Shown piece after piece: positions 1 through 6,788 of a stretch of 13,664 nucleotides of DNA. Location: NCBI GenBank assembly GCA_017960065.1, contig JAGCZK010000113.1, positions 1 through 13,664 on the forward strand. The letters run 5' to 3'. Origin of the DNA: Paludibacteraceae bacterium (lineage in GTDB: Bacteria > Bacteroidota > Bacteroidia > Bacteroidales > Paludibacteraceae). The translations under genes and the position numbers were made by a program. A model generated the notes under the pieces. It searched no databases. It saw only the letters and a list, made by a program, of their open reading frames with translations, and was not told the DNA's origin. Positions within the stretch are counted from its first letter, which is position 1; each line of letters starts with the position of its first letter.

Positions 1-68
1 ACATACAATTGAGCGGATGCGGCCGAGGTGAGTGCAAGCATGGCCAGTGCGAAAAACAGTTTTTTCAT
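1..68 (-). CDS. Secreted protein, N-terminal fragment (signal peptide only)
   Basis: A minus-strand reading frame begins with ATG at 68 and runs off the left edge after about 22 codons. The visible residues (MKKLFFALAMLALTSAASAQ, then LY) form a textbook Sec signal peptide: two lysines, a hydrophobic core, and an A-S-A-Q cleavage region, probably cut after the second Ala of ASA. The mature protein is therefore exported to the periplasm, outer membrane or outside. Nothing of the mature domain is visible, so no function can be assigned. A TAnnTTTG promoter element lies about 45 bp upstream, so this gene probably starts its own transcript rather than belonging to the tRNA unit. Confidence 0.75.
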   Translation of the reverse strand, partial: MKKLFFALAMLALTSAASAQLY

Positions 69-113
69 AAAGGTTAATTAATGATTAATGGTTTGATAAA
101 TAATTTAACGGCG

Positions 114-121
114 CAAAAGTA
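114..121 (-). promoter_or_regulatory. Promoter -7 element for the left-edge secreted-protein gene
   Basis: Read on the minus strand the bases are TACTTTTG, an exact match to the Bacteroidota -7 consensus TAnnTTTG. The inferred transcription start near 109 would give a leader of about 40 nt before the ATG at 68. No TTTG -33 element is seen at the expected spacing, so the assignment rests on the -7 match and its position. Confidence 0.5.
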
Positions 122-233
122 GTTGTTTTTGCCCATGCGAGGCATCGTCTTATCCTTAAAAAATGCTAATAGAATACGTTTCCATGGCGTTTTGGGGTAA
201 AACATGCAGACCCGGGACAAAAATTTCCCAAAT

Positions 234-286
234 TTGGCAAGCAACTGAAAAAAACTTTGGCACGATTTTGGCACGTTTTTGCCGTA
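234..286. repeat. Helically spaced TTTGGCA repeats
   Basis: TTTGGCA occurs at 234, 256 and 267; the last two copies extend to the 9-mer TTTGGCACG. A degenerate relative (TTTGCCG) starts at 278. The offsets are 22, 11 and 11 bp, about two, one and one helical turns, as expected for protein-binding sites on one face of the DNA. The tract lies between the tRNA terminator and the left-edge gene's promoter. No protein-coding gene is evident in 122-292. The tract is AT-rich, so chance recurrence is possible. Confidence 0.3.
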
Positions 287-292
287 GAAAGC

Positions 293-320
293 AAAAAAAT
301 CAGTCGTAAACGACTGATTT
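293..320 (-). terminator. Intrinsic terminator of tRNA-Ala
   Basis: A perfect 10-bp stem pairs AAATCAGTCG (297-306) with CGACTGATTT (311-320) around a 4-nt loop. On the minus strand it is followed by a run of T (plus-strand A run at 293-299), giving a classic Rho-independent terminator just after the tRNA 3' end at 332. The stem is perfect but T-rich only on the minus strand, so it primarily stops leftward transcription. Confidence 0.85.
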
Positions 321-331
321 TCAAAAACTTG

Positions 332-405
332 TGGAGATTACCGGACTCGAACCGGTCACCTCAACACTGCCAGTGTTGCGCTCTAGCCAGATGAGCTAAA
401 CCCCC
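332..405 (-). tRNA. tRNA-Ala (anticodon GGC)
   Basis: The minus strand folds into a complete 74-nt cloverleaf. The acceptor stem is GGGGGTT with AATCTCC, the D stem GCTC/GAGC, and the anticodon stem CAACA/TGTTG around loop CTGGCAG. The variable loop has 5 nt and the T arm is ACCGG-TTCGAGT-CCGGT. The anticodon is GGC, reading alanine GCC/GCU codons. The G3:U70 wobble pair, the main identity element for alanyl-tRNA synthetase, is present, and the discriminator is A. The genomic 3' end continues CAA, so CCA is not encoded and must be added after processing. The gene has its own promoter (417-448) and terminator (293-320). Confidence 0.95.
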
Positions 406-416
406 ATTTGCGGACG

Positions 417-448
417 CAAAGGTACGAAATTCTTTTCAATCTCCCAAA
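417..448 (-). promoter_or_regulatory. Full-consensus promoter for tRNA-Ala
   Basis: On the minus strand TTTG (445-448) is followed after exactly 20 bp by TACCTTTG (417-424), matching the Bacteroidota -33/-7 pattern. The predicted start near 412 lies about 7 nt before the mature tRNA 5' end at 405, an ordinary short tRNA leader. It is one of the two best promoters in the window. Confidence 0.8.
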
Positions 449-482
449 TTTATCCGCATTTTTCTACAACAAATTTGTTTTT

Positions 483-1031
483 TTAGCGCAAAAACAGCAT
501 CGAAGCCGAGATTTGGTCGGCGGCTGCCTGACCTTTGAGGTCGGCTACCAGTGCCAACGCAAATGGCTGCGACACGCCCGGACCGGCGGCCGTCAGGATG
601 TTGCCGTCGCAGACCACGTTGCAGTCCGACACGCGGGCTCCACGAAGCTGGTCTTCGAACCCCGGATAGCAGATGGCCTCACGCCCTTGGAGCAAGCCCA
701 AGCGGCCCAGCACCGACGGGGCCGCACAAATCGCAGCCAACTTGCCGTTTTTGGCGGCATGCGCCTGCAACAGCTCGCACAAGGCGGCCGTTTTGCCCAA
801 ATTCAACGTACCGGGCATTCCGCCAGGCAAAATCAGATAACCGGCATCCGAAAAATCGGCACCGGCCAGCACAAGATCGGCCTGTACCGCCACTCCATGC
901 GCGCCGGTCACGTTCGGCGAGGCATTCACCGAAACGGTTTTCACCTGTTCGCCGGCACGGCGCAACACATCTACCGGAGTCAGGGCCTCGATTTCTTCAA
1001 AACCGTCGGCCAAAAAAACATAATGCGTCAT
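483..1031 (-). CDS. DJ-1/PfpI (YajL-like) family protein
   Basis: This 182-residue protein matches the length of DJ-1/YajL-type single-domain members of the glutamine-amidotransferase-like superfamily. The family nucleophile is visible as Cys102 in the elbow AAICAAPSVLG. The acidic partner is Glu15 in FEEIEALTPVDVLRRAG, equivalent to Glu18 of human DJ-1, which poises the reactive cysteine. LPGGMPG (68-74) and the C-terminal GPGVSQPFALALV segment are also typical. Family members are cytosolic and have been described as redox-sensing chaperones or as acting on glyoxal-derived adducts; the exact activity in this lineage is not shown by the sequence. Its ATG overlaps the flippase stop codon (ATGA), so it is the translationally coupled last gene of the gldA-ruvB-flippase operon. 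No signal peptide is present. Confidence 0.9.
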   Translation of the reverse strand: MTHYVFLADGFEEIEALTPVDVLRRAGEQVKTVSVNASPNVTGAHGVAVQADLVLAGADFSDAGYLILPGGMPGTLNLGKTAALCELLQAHAAKNGKLAAICAAPSVLGRLGLLQGREAICYPGFEDQLRGARVSDCNVVCDGNILTAAGPGVSQPFALALVADLKGQAAADQISASMLFLR

Positions 1032-2518
1032 TTCTTAAAGTATTTGCCTATCACCGGAAGCGAGCCCAGCGGCAGGTCTGTTTTCACCATATATACCAGG
1101 TATGCCAGCACCGCCAGGGTGTTGATGGCATAATTGAGCAAAACGGACGGGGTCTTCAGGCAGGCGATCACCGCATACAGCACCCCCGCCAGCAGGCTGT
1201 AGCGCAGGATTTCTTTGAGCGCATACGGAACCGGCATGTACTTCTGCCCCAAGAAATACGACAGGAGCATGATGCAGAAATAGGCGCAGAGTGCGGCGAC
1301 GGCCGCTCCCATATAGCCGATGCGCGGCACCAGCACAATGATCAGCCCCACATCGATGATGCAGCCGACCAGCGACATCAGCGCCCCAAAATAGGTGCGG
1401 TCAATCAGTTTGTACCACATCGACAGGTTGAAGTAGATGCCCTGAAAAATATACGACACCAAAATCACCGGCACGATGTTGAGGCCCTCCCAATAGTCTT
1501 CGCGGATGATGTACTTGAGGATATCCAGATACGCCATCATCCCCAAAAAGATGAACAAAGAGGTGATGATAAAGAACTTCATAGTGTCGGCGTATGCCTG
1601 ACGGCTGTCGGCGTCCTTGTTTTTGGCAAACACATAGGGCTCGTAGGCATAGCGGAACGCCTGCGTAAACATCATCATCACCATGGCCACCTTAAAGCAG
1701 GCACCGTAAATGCCGAGTTGGGCCTGGCCGAGTTCCTGACTGCCGTACAAAAACGGCATCAGCATCTTATCGACCGTTTGGTTGATGATGCCCACCACGC
1801 CGAGCAAAAGCAGGGGCAGGCTGTAGCGCAACACGCGGCGCAGCAGGGCCACGTCGTAGCGGAACTTGCGCAAGCCAAGCAATGGCAGCAGAAAGCTGGT
1901 TTGCAGAATCGTCGAAATCAGGTTGGCCAAAAAGACATAGCCGACCCCGTAATCCGGACGGTAGAACCAATCGACCGCCGCTGGGCAGACCTTCATCAGA
2001 TAGGGGCACAATACCAAAAAGAACAGGTTGAAGGTGATATTGAGCAGGACAAAGGCGAATTTGAGCATGGCAAAGGCCATGGATTTTTTGCGGTACCGGA
2101 GATGGGCGAACGGAATGGCGGCCACCGCATCGACCGAGACGGTGACGGCCATCATGACAATGTATTCGGGATGCGCGGCATACCCCAGCCACGAGGCGAT
2201 ACCGGGCGACATCAACGACACGCCCACGGCAAACAGCAGCGAAGTGCCCAGCACCGTGGTCAGAATCGTGCCATAGACGTTGTCGGGATTTTCTTTTTCG
2301 TCGTTGACAAAGCGAAACAGGCCGGTTTCCATTCCGTAGGTAAGGATAACCAGGCAAAACGCCGTCCAGGCGTACATGTTGGTCACGATACCGTAATCGG
2401 CAGAAGTCGCCAGCTTGTAGGTGTACAGTGGCACCAGGCACCAGTTCAGAAACTTTCCGAGGATGCTGCTCAAACCGTAAACAGCCGTTTCTTTGGCCAA
2501 TGTTTTTACTTCTGACAT
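1028..2518 (-). CDS. Oligosaccharide flippase (Wzx/MOP-superfamily polysaccharide transporter)
   Basis: A 496-residue, highly hydrophobic protein with roughly 14 predicted membrane segments resembles the polysaccharide/lipid-linked-oligosaccharide flippases of the MOP (MATE-like) superfamily. Its N terminus (KETAVYGLSSILGKFLNW) matches the usual start of this family. It would act in the inner membrane, moving undecaprenyl-linked or other lipid-linked glycans outward. The start at 2518 is preferred over an in-frame upstream ATG because it lies 1 bp after the ruvB stop, whereas the longer form would extend 57 bp into ruvB. The residues after it also fit the family. No glycosyltransferases or polymerase lie nearby, so its substrate cannot be inferred from context. 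The C-terminal TGA overlaps the DJ-1 ATG by 4 bp. Confidence 0.88.
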   Translation of the reverse strand: MSEVKTLAKETAVYGLSSILGKFLNWCLVPLYTYKLATSADYGIVTNMYAWTAFCLVILTYGMETGLFRFVNDEKENPDNVYGTILTTVLGTSLLFAVGVSLMSPGIASWLGYAAHPEYIVMMAVTVSVDAVAAIPFAHLRYRKKSMAFAMLKFAFVLLNITFNLFFLVLCPYLMKVCPAAVDWFYRPDYGVGYVFLANLISTILQTSFLLPLLGLRKFRYDVALLRRVLRYSLPLLLLGVVGIINQTVDKMLMPFLYGSQELGQAQLGIYGACFKVAMVMMMFTQAFRYAYEPYVFAKNKDADSRQAYADTMKFFIITSLFIFLGMMAYLDILKYIIREDYWEGLNIVPVILVSYIFQGIYFNLSMWYKLIDRTYFGALMSLVGCIIDVGLIIVLVPRIGYMGAAVAALCAYFCIMLLSYFLGQKYMPVPYALKEILRYSLLAGVLYAVIACLKTPSVLLNYAINTLAVLAYLVYMVKTDLPLGSLPVIGKYFKK

Positions 2519-2519
2519 A

Positions 2520-3539
2520 TTAAAACAAGCTACCTTGACGCAATTGAGGGGTTTTGCCCAAATGCTCGTAGGCAAAGGGGGTTACTTCGCGCCCGCGGGG
2601 GGTGCGTTTGACAAAGCCTTCCTTGATCAGGAAGGGCTCATAGACTTCTTCGATGGTGCCCGGGTCTTCGCCCAAAGCGGTGGCAATGGTGGTGATGCCC
2701 ACCGGCCCGCCGCCAAACTTGTCGATCAGCACCGTCAGGATCTTGTGGTCGATTTCGTCGAGGCCGTGGGTGTCGATATTGAGGGCTTCGAGGGCGTAAC
2801 GGGCAATGTCGCGCGTAATCCGGCCGTCGCCTTTGACCTGGGCAAAATCGCGCACACGGCGCAACAGCGCATTGGCGATACGCGGGGTTCCGCGGCTGCG
2901 CAGCGCGATTTCTTCGGCGGCGTCGTCATCGCAAGGCGTGTTCAGGATTCCGGCCGAACGGCGCACAATCGAACTCAGGATATTGCTGTCGTAGTATTCG
3001 AGGTGGCAGTTAATGCCGAAACGGGCGCGCAAGGGACTGGTCAGCAAGCCGCTGCGCGTGGTGGCCCCCACCAAGGTGAAGGGGTTGAGGTCGATTTGAA
3101 TGGAGCGTGCGCTGGGCCCCTTGTCAATCATGATGTCGATCCGATAGTCTTCCATCGCCGAGTACAGGTACTCCTCCACCACCGGACTCAGGCGGTGGAT
3201 TTCGTCGATGAAAAGCACGTCGTTGGGTTCGAGGCCTGTCAGTAGCCCGGCCAAATCGCCCGGTTTGTCGAGCACCGGCCCCGAGGTGATCTTAAAGCCC
3301 ACGCCCAATTCGTTGGCGATGATATTCGACAGCGTGGTCTTGCCCAAGCCCGGAGGGCCGTGCAGCAAAACGTGGTCGAGCGGCTCCTGGCGCATACGCG
3401 CGGCCTGTACAAAAATCTTGAGGTTTTCGACAATCTTGTTCTGACCGCGAAAATCGTCGAACGAGAGCGGGCGCAACACGTTTTCGAAATCGCTCTCGCG
3501 TTCCTGGCGCGCCTGACGGATGTCAAAATCTTCTTCCAT
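2520..3539 (-). CDS. ruvB: Holliday junction branch-migration DNA helicase RuvB
   Basis: This 339-residue AAA+ ATPase has the full length and motif order of RuvB, the hexameric motor that works with RuvA to migrate Holliday junctions. Walker A is GPPGLGKTT (61-69) and Walker B is DVLFIDEIHR (107-116). The sensor/arginine-finger stretch is VGATTRSGLLTSPLRARFG (157-175), and the C-terminal winged helix includes GGPVGITTIATALGEDPGTI. Compared with the usual family consensus there is no truncation. ruvA and ruvC are not in this window. The gene starts 4 bp after the gldA-like stop and ends 1 bp before the flippase start, so the three are almost certainly co-transcribed. Confidence 0.98.
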   Translation of the reverse strand: MEEDFDIRQARQERESDFENVLRPLSFDDFRGQNKIVENLKIFVQAARMRQEPLDHVLLHGPPGLGKTTLSNIIANELGVGFKITSGPVLDKPGDLAGLLTGLEPNDVLFIDEIHRLSPVVEEYLYSAMEDYRIDIMIDKGPSARSIQIDLNPFTLVGATTRSGLLTSPLRARFGINCHLEYYDSNILSSIVRRSAGILNTPCDDDAAEEIALRSRGTPRIANALLRRVRDFAQVKGDGRITRDIARYALEALNIDTHGLDEIDHKILTVLIDKFGGGPVGITTIATALGEDPGTIEEVYEPFLIKEGFVKRTPRGREVTPFAYEHLGKTPQLRQGSLF

Positions 3540-3543
3540 GCGG

Positions 3544-4239
3544 TCAATGGGTCAATTCGTGAAACAGTTGTTCGAGTTCGGCGGCGGCAATGCCATCGAC
3601 GGCGTGGTCGGCCACCAGCTCGCCTTTGCGGAGCATCAGAAACCGGTCGCAAATGGCCGGAATCTCCTGCATGATATGGGTGCTGAACAGCACGGTCTTG
3701 TCTTTGCCAAACTCGGCGATGAGCTGGCGGATTTCGACGAGTTGGTTGGGGTCGAGGCCGGTGGTCGGTTCGTCGAGAATCAGCACACGGGGCTCGTGAA
3801 TCAGCGCCTGGGCCAGCCCCACACGCTGGCGATAGCCCTTCGAGAGCTGGCCGATCCGTTTGTGGCTTTCGGGCCCCAAGCCGATACGCTCCACCATCTC
3901 GTCCACACGCTGCCGCACGCGGTCCATCCGGTACATGCGGGCGGTAAACTGCAGGTATTCCCTGACATACATGTCGAGGTACAGCGGATTGTGTTCGGGC
4001 AGGTAGCCGATTCGGCGGCGCACTTCCTCGGGATTGGCCGACACATCGATACAATCGACCTGGGCGTTGCCCGAATCGGCGGCCAGCGAGCCGGTCAGGA
4101 TTTTCATCAAAGTGGATTTCCCGGCGCCATTCGGGCCCAAGAATCCGACGATTTCCCCGTCTTCTATCGAAAACGACACGTCACGCAAAACGGTTTGTTT
4201 TCCGTAACTTTTTACTATATGCGATACTGTCAGACTCAT
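3544..4239 (-). CDS. gldA: GldA-like ABC transporter ATP-binding protein
   Basis: A 231-residue ABC ATPase. Walker A is GPNGAGKST (35-43). The Q-loop region is GYLPEHNPLYLDMYVREYL, with Glu where most ABC proteins have Gln, as is usual in this subfamily. The signature is LSKGYRQRV (132-140), Walker B VLILDEP (152-158), and the H-loop STH (186-188). The wording of the Q-loop and signature regions is that of the GldA family, which with GldF and GldG forms an ABC transporter linked to gliding in Flavobacterium; non-gliding Bacteroidales also carry homologues. No permease gene is adjacent. I chose ATG 4239 because the upstream extension is low-quality sequence that crosses the promoter. It heads the operon with ruvB. 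Assignment to ABC ATPase is certain; the GldA role is inferred. Confidence 0.9.
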   Translation of the reverse strand: MSLTVSHIVKSYGKQTVLRDVSFSIEDGEIVGFLGPNGAGKSTLMKILTGSLAADSGNAQVDCIDVSANPEEVRRRIGYLPEHNPLYLDMYVREYLQFTARMYRMDRVRQRVDEMVERIGLGPESHKRIGQLSKGYRQRVGLAQALIHEPRVLILDEPTTGLDPNQLVEIRQLIAEFGKDKTVLFSTHIMQEIPAICDRFLMLRKGELVADHAVDGIAAAELEQLFHELTH

Positions 4240-4246
4240 TGCAGTG

Positions 4247-4254
4247 CAAAGATA
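4247..4254 (-). promoter_or_regulatory. Promoter -7 element for the gldA-ruvB-flippase-DJ-1 operon
   Basis: The minus strand reads TATCTTTG, an exact TAnnTTTG match, ending only 7 nt before the gldA-like ATG at 4239. The predicted transcript would start about 2-5 nt from the ATG, so the first gene would be translated from a leaderless or nearly leaderless mRNA. No -33 TTTG is visible at the expected spacing. Confidence 0.55.
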
Positions 4255-4265
4255 AAAAAAATTTG

Positions 4266-4273
4266 TACCTTTG
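4266..4273 (+). promoter_or_regulatory. Promoter -7 element for thiL
   Basis: TACCTTTG matches TAnnTTTG exactly. A start near 4278 would leave a leader of about 20 nt before the thiL ATG at 4298, too short for a TPP riboswitch; none is seen. No -33 TTTG is present at the expected spacing. The element is back-to-back with the gldA-operon promoter, so RNA polymerase cannot easily occupy both at once. Confidence 0.55.
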
Positions 4274-4297
4274 CACGCATAAAAAATCAAAATTATT

Positions 4298-5341
4298 ATG
4301 GCTGGCACACCAATATCCACTTTGGGCGAATTCGGACTGATCCGCCACCTCACTGAAGAGCTTCCCATTCATCACAAGTCCACGGTTTTCGGCGTCGGCG
4401 ACGATGCGGCGATTCTCGATTACGGCAAGGCGGCAAAGCGCCAGCTGCTCACCACCGATTTGCTGCTCGAGGGCATTCACTTCGACCTCACCTACGTTCC
4501 GCTCAAACATTTGGGATACAAGGCGGCGATGGTCAATTTTTCGGACATCTATGCCATGAACGGTTACCCGAAACAACTGACGGTGTCGATTGGCGTGTCC
4601 AAGCGTTTCAGCATCGAAATGCTCGAAGAATTGTATGCCGGCATCCGTCTGGCCTGTGAGCAGCATCAGGTCGATTTGGTGGGAGGCGACACGTCTTCGT
4701 CGCTCACCGGTCTGTGCCTCAGCATCACCTGTTTGGGCGAAGCCGACAAAGACAAGGTGTGTACGCGTTATGGCGCCAAAAAGAACGACATTGTGTGTGT
4801 CAGTGGCAACCTGGGTGCCGCCTACATGGGGTTGCAGCTGCTCGAACGCGAAAAGGCGGTTTTCGCCCAAAGCTCCGATGTGCAACCCGATTTTGCCGGA
4901 AAGGAATACATCCTGCAACGCCAGTTGCAACCGCACGCCCGCCGCGACATTGTCGAGGCGCTCGACAAAGCCAGTATCGTACCGACGTCGATGATGGACG
5001 TTTCCGACGGTTTGTCGTCGGAGATGCTGCACATCTGCGAAAAGAGCAAGGTGGGCTGCCGCATTTACGAAGACAAAATCCCTATCGACTACGAAACGGC
5101 GCGAATGGCCGAAGAATTTAACATGAACCTGGTGACGGCGGCGCTCAACGGCGGCGAAGACTACGAGTTGCTGTTTACGATTCCGATGGAGTTGCACGAG
5201 CGTATCGGCGAGGTCGAGGGGGTGCATGAGATTGGGTTTGTTACGGATGCCGAGGACGGCGCTCTGCTGGTTACCCGCGACGGCAACCAGTTCGCGCTCA
5301 AGGCCCAAGGCTGGAATCCCCTGGCCGACAGTGCGTCGTAA
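4298..5341 (+). CDS. thiL: Thiamine-monophosphate kinase ThiL
   Basis: This 347-residue protein phosphorylates thiamine monophosphate with ATP to give the cofactor thiamine diphosphate, in the cytosol. It shows the ThiL/PurM-fold motifs in order: GVGDDAAIL (32-40) near the N-terminal metal/ATP site, TTDLLLEGIHF (52-62), NFSDIYAMNG (80-89), VGGDTSSS (128-135), MMDVSDGLS (232-240) and NGGEDYELLF (284-293). The Asp residues of GDD, the TTD segment, GGD and VSDG are those expected to bind magnesium and nucleotide. Length and motif spacing are normal. It is transcribed divergently from the gldA operon; no other thiamine gene is in the window. The secreted-protein gene begins 51 bp downstream without a convincing promoter, so read-through from thiL is possible. 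Confidence 0.97.
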   Translation: MAGTPISTLGEFGLIRHLTEELPIHHKSTVFGVGDDAAILDYGKAAKRQLLTTDLLLEGIHFDLTYVPLKHLGYKAAMVNFSDIYAMNGYPKQLTVSIGVSKRFSIEMLEELYAGIRLACEQHQVDLVGGDTSSSLTGLCLSITCLGEADKDKVCTRYGAKKNDIVCVSGNLGAAYMGLQLLEREKAVFAQSSDVQPDFAGKEYILQRQLQPHARRDIVEALDKASIVPTSMMDVSDGLSSEMLHICEKSKVGCRIYEDKIPIDYETARMAEEFNMNLVTAALNGGEDYELLFTIPMELHERIGEVEGVHEIGFVTDAEDGALLVTRDGNQFALKAQGWNPLADSAS

Positions 5342-5392
5342 CGCCGGCAATGACCTCAAGAATCACGAAAATGCAAACTATACAAAAAAATT

Positions 5393-6757
5393 ATGAAAAA
5401 TCCATTCATACTTCTATCGATGCTGATTGCATCGTATGCAGTCAGTGCACATGCCGCACAAAAATCAATAGCAGACACTATTACTGTGCAAGAATTGGAA
5501 ATGTTAATTTCCAAAGATACTATTGTGGATCTTGGGCTTAGTGTCTATTGGTCAAATATTAATCTTGGTGCTAAAGATATTTGTGACAATGGCGACTATT
5601 TTGCTTGGGGAGAAACCGAGCCCAAAACTTTTTTCGCAAAGGAGAACTCTAAGACATACGGAAGGAACACGTACGAACTTAAGCAAGATGGCATTGTCAA
5701 TGAAAATGGTGAATTAACGCCAACCAATGATGCTGCATCGGTACAATGGGGCGCTAAATATAGAATGCCAAACGTAGAGGAGATAGAGGAGTTGTTCTCT
5801 TCGTGTGAAATCAAAGGTTATATAGTGAAAACAGAGGAAAAAGGACTCGTATATGGTGTAATGTTTGAAAGTCCGAAAACTAAAGGAAAAATCTTCTTCC
5901 CTTTTCCTGGCGTTTACAAAGGTGACAGTATAGCCAAATACGACCCTGACAATGACTTCCGTCCAAATGCAGGGGCATGCTGGGCTTCTTCGATCCATAA
6001 TCGGGGCGCGGCGGATATTGCATCAAATATCGCTTTTACGACCGGGTACTATTTTTACAGGCATTTTGGTCTTCCTATCAGACCTGTCAAGGAAAAAAAC
6101 ATTGATGAAAACGCAGATATTTGGGAATGTCTGACTGTTACATCCGAAATGATCCAAAAAAAATTAGGAAAAAACAAAATCGTTGATATGGGAAGTGGTA
6201 TCAAATGGACCAATTGTAATCTAGGAGCAAAATACGTATACGAAAATGGCGATTATTATGCTTGGGGCGAAACTTCCACAAAGGAACAATATACACGGAG
6301 CAATAGTATTGTTGCAGCGAAAGATACTGCTGATTTGGCTAATAGCGGTTTTGTTTTAAGGGCTAAGTCGACAGATGACTTTGGTTATGAGAAGACTGTT
6401 TATCATCTTTCACCAGCAAATGACGCTGCCAAACAACGACTCGGGAAAAAATATAAAACTCCTGATGTTGACGAGTTGGAATCGCTTCTTTATACTTGTA
6501 ATATCAAAAGATTGAGGGTTAAGACCCCCGAAGGATTAATAATCAAGGGGTATTTGCTGAAAAGCAAAACAAATGGAAACATGCTGTTTTTTCCTATGGC
6601 TGGCAATGTTATTGAAACTCCTAATTTTAATGGCATTAGAGCTTTGTATTGGAGTTCGACTATGATAAATAACCAAGGTTTCTATTTGGATTTCTCGGCT
6701 GAAATGTTGCTAACCGACCCGTATATAGGATTGCCTATTAGAGCAATTTCGAAATAA
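5393..6757 (+). CDS. Secreted protein with two tandem FISUMP-type domains
   Basis: A 454-residue exported protein. Residues 1-22 form a signal peptide (cleavage probably after AHA). The mature part is two divergent copies of one module, about 44-232 and 262-452. Shared blocks are IVDLG or IVDMG, a W-x-N-x-NLGAK segment, NGDYFAWGET or NGDYYAWGET, PxNDAA, G-KY--P-V-ELE-L---C, FFPxAG-like and GLPIRPV or GLPIRAI. This pattern resembles the 'Fibrobacter succinogenes major paralogous domain' family (Fib_succ_major), common and functionally obscure in Bacteroidota secreted proteins. No catalytic motif, lipobox or T9SS-like C-terminal domain is evident. The gene is visibly more AT-rich than its neighbours, suggesting transfer or relaxed selection. 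It starts 51 bp after thiL and ends 31 bp from convergent dacB. Export is well supported; function is unknown. Confidence 0.8.
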   Translation: MKNPFILLSMLIASYAVSAHAAQKSIADTITVQELEMLISKDTIVDLGLSVYWSNINLGAKDICDNGDYFAWGETEPKTFFAKENSKTYGRNTYELKQDGIVNENGELTPTNDAASVQWGAKYRMPNVEEIEELFSSCEIKGYIVKTEEKGLVYGVMFESPKTKGKIFFPFPGVYKGDSIAKYDPDNDFRPNAGACWASSIHNRGAADIASNIAFTTGYYFYRHFGLPIRPVKEKNIDENADIWECLTVTSEMIQKKLGKNKIVDMGSGIKWTNCNLGAKYVYENGDYYAWGETSTKEQYTRSNSIVAAKDTADLANSGFVLRAKSTDDFGYEKTVYHLSPANDAAKQRLGKKYKTPDVDELESLLYTCNIKRLRVKTPEGLIIKGYLLKSKTNGNMLFFPMAGNVIETPNFNGIRALYWSSTMINNQGFYLDFSAEMLLTDPYIGLPIRAISK

Positions 6758-6788
6758 CGGGAGAAAAACACTACGCAAAACGGAGAGT

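Larger units (their letters stand above)
4244..4276. repeat. Inverted repeat containing both divergent -7 elements
   Basis: GTGCAAAGATA (4244-4254) and TACCTTTGCAC (4266-4276) are inverted copies matching at 10 of 11 positions, separated by an 11-bp A/T-rich spacer. Each arm contains one of the two back-to-back -7 boxes, so the symmetry is partly forced by the two promoters. The shared GTGC flanks go beyond the consensus and could serve as a regulator site. Confidence 0.45.

Noticed and set aside
468..479. Palindrome AACAAATTTGTT after the DJ-1 gene as a terminator
   Set aside because: It is A/T-only in its core, has no loop and lacks a following T run on the minus strand; it is likely chance in AT-rich spacer DNA.
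551..2515. Very long plus-strand open frame opposite the flippase and DJ-1 genes
   Set aside because: Its translation is His/Gln/Arg-rich without domain features, while the minus strand encodes two well-recognised proteins with coupled starts; it is an antisense shadow of GC-rich coding DNA.
4274..4297. TPP riboswitch upstream of thiL
   Set aside because: Only about 20 nt separate the predicted start from the ATG, far too short for the thi box, and no CUGAGA-type core is present.
4240..4368. N-terminal extension of the GldA-like ATPase to an ATG at 4368
   Set aside because: The extension passes through both divergent promoters and into the thiL start; the family begins at MSLTVSHIVKSYG.
4181..5359. 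Minus-strand open frame across thiL
   Set aside because: It crosses the divergent promoter region and opposes a complete ThiL with all motifs; no recognisable protein is encoded.
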